Source of the DNA: Acidobacteriota bacterium
GTDB taxonomy: Bacteria > Acidobacteriota > Terriglobia > Acidiferrales > UBA7541
NCBI GenBank assembly: GCA_013289715.1
Contig: JABCZJ010000001.1
Location: forward strand, 124,001-188,000
DNA length: 64,000 nucleotides
Direction of reading: 5' to 3'
This document shows positions 59,879 to 64,000 of the stretch, one piece after another. The stretch's first letter is position 1. The number at the start of each line of letters is the position of its first letter. The notes below the pieces were generated by a model. It had not been told where the DNA came from. It saw only the letters and a list, made by a program, of their open reading frames with translations, and ran no database searches. A program made the position numbers and the translations under genes.

Positions 59879-60418
59879 CTACTTTACCACTTCGAGTTCC
59901 CATTCGACTGTCTTGCCGCGAATGACGAAGCACAAATAATACTCCCAGAACTTGCGGAACCAGCGGAAATGATTCACCAGGAACTGGAAGCCGAGGACGC
60001 GCCAGATGCGCAACAGCGTGACATGCACGCGACGCTCACGGAATTGCGCTGGGGCGTAGTAATCGTATTCGGCGGGCTTCTCGCTGAAAAACCAGAGCGA
60101 AAAACTCGAGAGATGCCAGCGGTGGGCGGGACTGCAGTAGCTGGCGTGGTCGGTGTAGTGCGGCGTCATGATTACGACGCGCGCCTTGGACTTCGCCACG
60201 CGATGGGCTTCCGCGAGCACGCGAAAAATGTCGTCCACTTCCTCGATCATGTGAATCAGACGGACTTCGTCGAAGCTGCTGTCGGGGAAAGGCGTGCGCG
60301 TCCAGTCGCAGAGCACGTCGGCCTGGCCTGCCGGACTCACATCGATGCCGATCGAGCCGGGATATTTTTTTCTGCCGCAGCCGACGTCGAGGATGCGCAG
60401 TTTGGGGCTAGCTGGCAT
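59879..60418 (-). CDS. SAM-dependent methyltransferase (type 11-like), paralogue of 61377
   Basis: The protein has 179 residues. Motif I is LRILDVGCGRKKYPGSIGIDVSP, with DVLCDWTRTPFPDSSFDEVRLIHMIEEVDD next. The C-terminal part is hydrophobic and aromatic (FQFLVNHFRWFRKFWEYYLCFVIRGK). It is a clear paralogue of 61377-61913 over the full length. It lies 39 bp after the 60458 gene on the same strand. The substrate may be a lipid or a glycan, but nothing proves this. Confidence 0.88.
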   Translation of the reverse strand: MPASPKLRILDVGCGRKKYPGSIGIDVSPAGQADVLCDWTRTPFPDSSFDEVRLIHMIEEVDDIFRVLAEAHRVAKSKARVVIMTPHYTDHASYCSPAHRWHLSSFSLWFFSEKPAEYDYYAPAQFRERRVHVTLLRIWRVLGFQFLVNHFRWFRKFWEYYLCFVIRGKTVEWELEVVK

Positions 60419-60457
60419 GTGCGGACGCTCGTGCGTGATTTTTTTGGATTGCGGCGC

Positions 60458-61216
60458 TCATTTCTTACGGCCTCCGATCCACATCATTGGCGTCCATTCG
60501 CCCGCCGTGTCGAGGACTTCGAGGCCTGTTGATTCGCAATGTTGCACGGCTTCATCGGGACCTATGGAGCGGCCTTGCCAGGTGTCGAGATAGCGCAGGC
60601 GGACGAATGGGATTTTGAATCGCGGCGTTTTTTGATGCGGGCCGCGGTCTGGAAATCCGGCTTCGAGCATGAGGCGGCCTAGGGGTAACGTCCAAAGGCC
60701 TTTCATGTGCAGACGGAAAATTCCGCCGGAGCGCAGCACGCGGGCGGCCTCCCGGAAATAATTGAAGATGGCGCGCTTGTCCGGGACGTGCTGGAAGACG
60801 GCGAAGGACCAGACGAAATCCACGGATTCGCTCGGTATGCCGGCGAGGTCTCCGCCGGAGACGGCCTGGAATTGCGCGCGCGGCAAATTGTAGCTGGAGG
60901 CTTTGCGGATCATCTCCGGGGAAACGTCCACGCCGATGTATTGTGCGAAATCCTGTGACATCCAGCGCGCGATGCGTCCGATGCCGCAACCGATTTCGAG
61001 GGCGGTTTTTTCGCGTGGGTCGAAATTCATTTTTTCCAGGAATGGAGTTACGTAGTGATCGTAGTCCGTTTTACCGGAGGCGAAGAAGGCGTTTTCTTCG
61101 TTGGGGACATCGGGCCAGTTGATGTAGGCGCGGGCGTTTTCACGCGCGCGGGTGTCCCAGTCGCGGCGGATGGCGTCTAGCCAGGTTTTCTCGGTGTTTG
61201 GCGATGCGTCTGTCAT
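60458..61216 (-). CDS. SAM-dependent methyltransferase
   Basis: The protein has 252 residues from MTDASPNTEK. A helical N-terminal extension (WLDAIRRDWDTRARENARAYINW) precedes the methyltransferase fold: LEIGCGIGRIARWMS, IGVDVSPEMIRKAS, DFVWSFAVFQHVPDKRAIFNYFREAARVLRSGG. The C-terminal region is variable. The substrate is unknown. It is flanked by the two paralogous small methyltransferases, suggesting a cell-surface or secondary glycan modification locus. Confidence 0.88.
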   Translation of the reverse strand: MTDASPNTEKTWLDAIRRDWDTRARENARAYINWPDVPNEENAFFASGKTDYDHYVTPFLEKMNFDPREKTALEIGCGIGRIARWMSQDFAQYIGVDVSPEMIRKASSYNLPRAQFQAVSGGDLAGIPSESVDFVWSFAVFQHVPDKRAIFNYFREAARVLRSGGIFRLHMKGLWTLPLGRLMLEAGFPDRGPHQKTPRFKIPFVRLRYLDTWQGRSIGPDEAVQHCESTGLEVLDTAGEWTPMMWIGGRKK

Positions 61217-61251
61217 TGCGTGCCGTACTACCAATCCAAAATCGGTACTTC

Positions 61252-61267
61252 AGCGGCTGAAGCCGCT
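61252..61267. repeat. Palindrome AGCGGCT-AAGCCGCT
   Basis: The sequence AGCGGCTGAAGCCGCT is inverse-symmetric around GA. A second palindrome lies at 61286-61305 and a reversed REP head at 61331-61346, so several mobile-type palindromes cluster in this 160-base gap. Confidence 0.5.
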
Positions 61268-61285
61268 CGCGCGTAGAGAGCTTAC

Positions 61286-61305
61286 GTCGTGGCTAAGGCC
61301 ACGAC
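61286..61305. repeat. Palindrome GTCGTGGC-GCCACGAC
   Basis: GTCGTGG and CCACGAC pair around CTAAGG. A TACAAAG follows, as in reversed REP heads. It is another palindrome family of the same intergenic type. Confidence 0.5.
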
Positions 61306-61330
61306 CTACAAAGATAACCGAAAACCTAAA

Positions 61331-61346
61331 GTGGCCCGCTACAAAG
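61331..61346 (-). repeat. Reversed REP-like head
   Basis: GTGGCCCGCTACAAAG is the reverse complement of CTTTGTAGCGGGCCAC. No hairpin stem is kept next to it. Confidence 0.4.
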
Positions 61347-61376
61347 CCTTCTCGTCTGCGCAGAGCTCAGATCTGG

Positions 61377-61913
61377 TCACTTGATGACCTCGAAGGTGAA
61401 TTCCATGAGCTTTCCGCGGATTACGAAGCTTAGATAGTGTTCCCAGAATTGGCGGAAGAAGCGGCTGTGATTGACCAGGAATTCGAAACCGAGGGCGCGC
61501 CAGAGATTCAGGAGGCGCAGCCTGAGTTTGACTTCGCGCATGCGCACTTTGGTGTACCACATATCGCGGCCGTGCATTCCGCCGGGATAGAAGTAGAGAA
61601 ACGAGTAGGTGTTCAGATGCCAGCGATGGGTGGGATCGCGGAAGGAACTGAAATCGGTGTAGTGCGGTGTGGCGATGAAAATTGTGCCGCCCGGTTTGGT
61701 GACGCGATGAAATTCTTCCACGGTGGCGATGATGTCCGCGACGTGTTCGATGATGTGCTCGGCGCGGAGTTGATCGAAAGAATTGTCGCGGAACGGTAGG
61801 CCGCCGTGGTCCAGATGACAGAGGACATCGGCAGCGGTGGATGGATTCATGTCGAGACCGATTGAGCCGGGATATTTCTTCGGTCCACAGCCCACGTCGA
61901 GAATGCGCGGCAA
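61377..61913 (-). CDS. SAM-dependent methyltransferase, paralogue of 59879
   Basis: The protein has 178 residues. It begins MPRILDVGCGPKKYPGSIGLDMNP and continues DVLCHLDHGGLPFRDNSFDQLRAEHIIEHVAD, then FEFLVNHSRFFRQFWEHYLSFVIRGK. It aligns end to end with 59879-60418, so these are duplicates that have diverged. It lies 80 bp after the end of the pseudogene 61993-62524 on the same strand. Confidence 0.88.
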   Translation of the reverse strand: MPRILDVGCGPKKYPGSIGLDMNPSTAADVLCHLDHGGLPFRDNSFDQLRAEHIIEHVADIIATVEEFHRVTKPGGTIFIATPHYTDFSSFRDPTHRWHLNTYSFLYFYPGGMHGRDMWYTKVRMREVKLRLRLLNLWRALGFEFLVNHSRFFRQFWEHYLSFVIRGKLMEFTFEVIK

Positions 61914-61992
61914 ATAGTCCTCCGGCGTTGGATTTTACCGCGGAACGCGAAGCGGACAGGATTTATTCGACAGCATCGTTGAGAGCGATGAA

Positions 61993-62524
61993 TCAGGATT
62001 TCCCCTTGGTGCGAAATGCGCCAAATCCGGCGGGAAATCCGGCCTCGAATACAGGGTGGAGGAAATAACGCGGCGGGTCATAGTGATTTTCGGAAGTGAA
62101 TGGCTGACAGAATGCGGGGAGCGCGATCAAATCGGCCCGGACAAAGAAGGCATTGGTTCCGAGGACGCTGCAGCCGACCAGCGCATAGCCGCGCTGTGCC
62201 AGCAGATCCTCGAGAGCTTTGAGTGAGGCGCCGAAATAGGCCGCTCCAGGCTTGCGTGAGAAGGAAAAGGGTGTGGTTTTCGAGGCCGTTGCCGGTCCCT
62301 AGTTCGACGAAGGTGCGATGGCCTTCGCCGATGCGCCGGAAAATTTCGCGGAGGATGCGATCCTCGTCTGCCTGCGAGTACACGCGATAGCCAAATTTCA
62401 GGAGGCGGCTGGGGTCCGAGGTTCGTGGCGTGTCGAGAAGACTGCGATAGAAATCGCGCAAATAGGCAGCCTGAGAAGCTCGGGCCAACTTGTCAGTTTG
62501 TGTGCCGGAATTAAAGAATTTCAA
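61993..62524 (-). pseudogene. Broken methyltransferase-like gene with internal deletion and frameshift
   Basis: The 5' part (frame of TTG at 62524) encodes SQADEDRILREIFRRIGEGHRTFVELGTGNGLENHTLFLLTQAWSG. After about 62250 the frame is lost, and another frame reads YFGASLKALEDLLAQRGYALVG, GTNAFFVRADLIALP and ENHYDPPRY to a stop at 61993. In intact relatives the GTGNG and FGASLKAL blocks are separated by roughly a hundred residues, including an IDIDGND stretch; these are absent. So one deletion removed the middle and shifted the frame. Family memory is by eye. Confidence 0.7.
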
Positions 62525-62764
62525 AAGTACGTGCCTCGTTTCAAATCTTCGTACCCATGTTTATGGCGGACAGTGTGTGACGGCTTCTTGCGAATTCGAT
62601 ACTGGGACGCGGAAATCAAAATAGCGCAGGCTTGCTGATGCTGGCCTGTGCTATTTGTAAGGCGTTTAAGCGCCCACCAAACCGCGGCGGGAATGATCCC
62701 CGCGGCCGGCGGGGCCGGCTTGATCCCGCTGCGCGCGATCAGGATGACGATGCTCGTCGCATCG
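62525..62764. other. Intergenic spacer with GC palindrome
   Basis: No gene. GC-rich sequence near 62700-62720 (CGCGGCCGGCGGGGCCGGC) could form a hairpin after the aminotransferase gene on the minus strand. It is shorter than 300 bases and otherwise unremarkable. Confidence 0.4.
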
Positions 62765-64000
62765 TCACATGGAGCGTTCGATTTCTGTGATGCAGGCGTC
62801 TACGGTGCGGACGGCGAATTCGGCCTGCTCTTCGTCGATTAGCAGCGGGGGGCAGAAGCGCAGCGTGGTGTCACCCGAGCCCAGTATCAACAGGCCCTTG
62901 TGGAAGGCCATCTGCACGAGACGGTTGCGCAGGTCGGGAGCGCGTTCTTTGGTTTTTTGATCGCGGACGATTTCGATGCCAATCATTAAACCTTTGCCGC
63001 GTACTTCGCCGACGATTTTGTGGCGGGTGGTCCAATCGGCGGTCAAGCCGCGGATGAATTCGCCCATTTGCGCGGCGTTCGCGATGTAATTCCGTTCGAG
63101 CAGGCCGATTGTCGCGAGCGAGGCAACGATGCAAACCGGATTGCCGCCGAAGGTGGACGCGTGCGCGCCGGGAGTCCAGTTCATGACGCTTGCGCGCGCG
63201 ATCATGGCGCTGAGCGGCATCCCAGAGGCGATCCCCTTCGCGGTGCAGATAATGTCTGGCTCGATACCGGAGTAATCGCAAGCCCACCACTTGCCTGTGC
63301 GTCCCATGCCGGATTGCACTTCATCGGCCACGAGCATGATGCCGTGCTTGCGGCAGATGCGTTGCAGACCCTGCAAGAACTCCGCGGGAGCGGGCAGGTA
63401 GCCACCTTCACCCTGAATCGGCTCGATGAAAATTCCGGCGACTTCGTCGGGATCCACGCGACGGCGGAAGAGTTCGTTTTCAAGATACGCGAGGCAATCG
63501 GCGGAGGCGTGTTCGGGACGAATTCCGTATGTGCCGCGGTAGGTGTCCGGAAAAGGCATGTGGAAGACGCCGGAGAGAAGCGTGCCGAATCCCTTGCGCT
63601 GGACGGCGCGGCTGGCGGTGAGTGAAAGCGCGCCCATGGTGCGTCCATGGAATGCGCCGTGAAAGGCGATCAGTTTGTCTCGCTTGGTGTGAAATTTCAC
63701 CAGCTTGATGGCGGCTTCGATGGCCTCGGCGCCGGAGTTGCCGAAGTAAACGCGCTTGGGTTCCTTGCCTGGCGCGATGGACGCGAGCTTTTCGGCAAGT
63801 TCAACCATGCTGGGGTAGTAGAAATCAGTGCCGGACATGTGAATCAGCTCGCCGGCCTGCTTCTGGATGGCGGCTACGACTTCGGGATGGCAATGGCCGG
63901 TAGCGACTACGGCGATGCCTGCGGCGAAATCGAGGAAGATGTTGCCGTCAACATCTTCGACTGTGGCGCCGCGGCCGACTTTCGCGACGAGCGGGTAGTC
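62765..64000 (-). CDS. Class III aminotransferase (GabT-like), 5' end outside window
   Basis: The frame stays open to the window edge: upstream of the first in-window ATG it encodes VEDVDGNIFLDFAAGIAVVATGHCHPEVVAAIQKQA, the family's N-terminal block, so the start lies beyond. Further motifs: FGNSGAEAIEAAIKL, AFHGRTMGALSLTAS, IEPIQGEGGY, the PLP-aspartate in LVADEVQSGMGRTG, and the PLP lysine in CTAKGIASGMPLSAM. The protein is nearest 4-aminobutyrate or acetylornithine aminotransferase. Substrate not decided. It ends 240 bp beyond the pseudogene start. Confidence 0.9.
   Translation of the reverse strand, partial: DYPLVAKVGRGATVEDVDGNIFLDFAAGIAVVATGHCHPEVVAAIQKQAGELIHMSGTDFYYPSMVELAEKLASIAPGKEPKRVYFGNSGAEAIEAAIKLVKFHTKRDKLIAFHGAFHGRTMGALSLTASRAVQRKGFGTLLSGVFHMPFPDTYRGTYGIRPEHASADCLAYLENELFRRRVDPDEVAGIFIEPIQGEGGYLPAPAEFLQGLQRICRKHGIMLVADEVQSGMGRTGKWWACDYSGIEPDIICTAKGIASGMPLSAMIARASVMNWTPGAHASTFGGNPVCIVASLATIGLLERNYIANAAQMGEFIRGLTADWTTRHKIVGEVRGKGLMIGIEIVRDQKTKERAPDLRNRLVQMAFHKGLLILGSGDTTLRFCPPLLIDEEQAEFAVRTVDACITEIERSM

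Overview
The window looks like a chromosomal segment of an Acidobacteriota (Terriglobia-like) bacterium. The evidence is the content: an Oar-like TonB receptor with an N-terminal carboxypeptidase-regulatory domain, a protein of the acidobacterial 'VWFA-related' family, a TIGR03118 protein, a PEP-CTERM protein, many small Sec- or Tat-exported proteins, and dispersed REP-like palindromes between genes. The taxonomic call is inferred; no rRNA gene is present.

Layout. (1) 1-1100: 3' part of a 67K-type signal peptide peptidase SppA, then tRNA-Cys (1209-1283). (2) 1284-8080: a probable decayed tRNA-borne island. The last 26 bp of tRNA-Cys are repeated exactly at 8055-8080. Between the copies lie an ECF42-type sigma factor with its DGPF/YCII partner and two VOC proteins, a DUF4230 protein, a VWFA-related protein, gene-poor DNA and a possible integrase remnant. 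(3) 8188-16361: TetR regulator, zinc alcohol dehydrogenase, HigBA-type toxin-antitoxin, TonB receptor and secreted alpha/beta hydrolase. (4) 16582-29134: a large acyl-CoA catabolic cluster. The plus-strand run has an SDR, acyl-CoA synthetase, an acyl-CoA dehydrogenase pair, a FadJ-like fusion, a histidine phosphatase and a LvaA/ACAD11-like acyl-CoA kinase. The facing minus-strand run has an enoyl-CoA hydratase, an ACAD10/11-type dehydrogenase and a MaoC hydratase, with a divergent alpha/beta hydrolase. The kinase plus ACAD11-type dehydrogenase suggests breakdown of 4-hydroxyacyl-CoAs through a phosphorylated intermediate. (5) 29289-32324: FecR-domain protein, uncharacterised protein, MscS channel, small secreted protein. 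(6) 32536-35410: the three-gene pntAA-pntAB-pntB transhydrogenase operon, then tRNA-Arg(CCG), a membrane desaturase and a beta-barrel protein. (7) 38310-46897: exported glycosidase-like protein, PQQ-type propeller, a phosphofructokinase with pyrophosphate-type active-site residues, a trypsin-fold pseudoprotease, a sialidase-like propeller and a PEP-CTERM protein. (8) 47235-58175: two TetR systems, a retropepsin/NTF2-like fusion, TIGR03118 protein, SDR, cupredoxin-like protein, a six-repeat exported protein behind a textbook sigma-54 promoter, and an FKBP isomerase. (9) 58197-64000, minus strand: GalT, YraN, three methyltransferases, a deleted methyltransferase-like pseudogene and a class III aminotransferase cut by the window edge.

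How the parts may work together. A 32-bp element recurs upstream of the TetR gene at 8271, the TonB receptor at 11166 and the divergent 28195/28316 pair. This suggests one regulon linking outer-membrane uptake, a secreted hydrolase and acyl-CoA degradation. Other regulator genes carry their own palindromes next to their starts (47196-47219; 50874-50924). No CRISPR array, intact insertion sequence or prophage was seen. All domain assignments come from reading motifs by eye, not from database searches.
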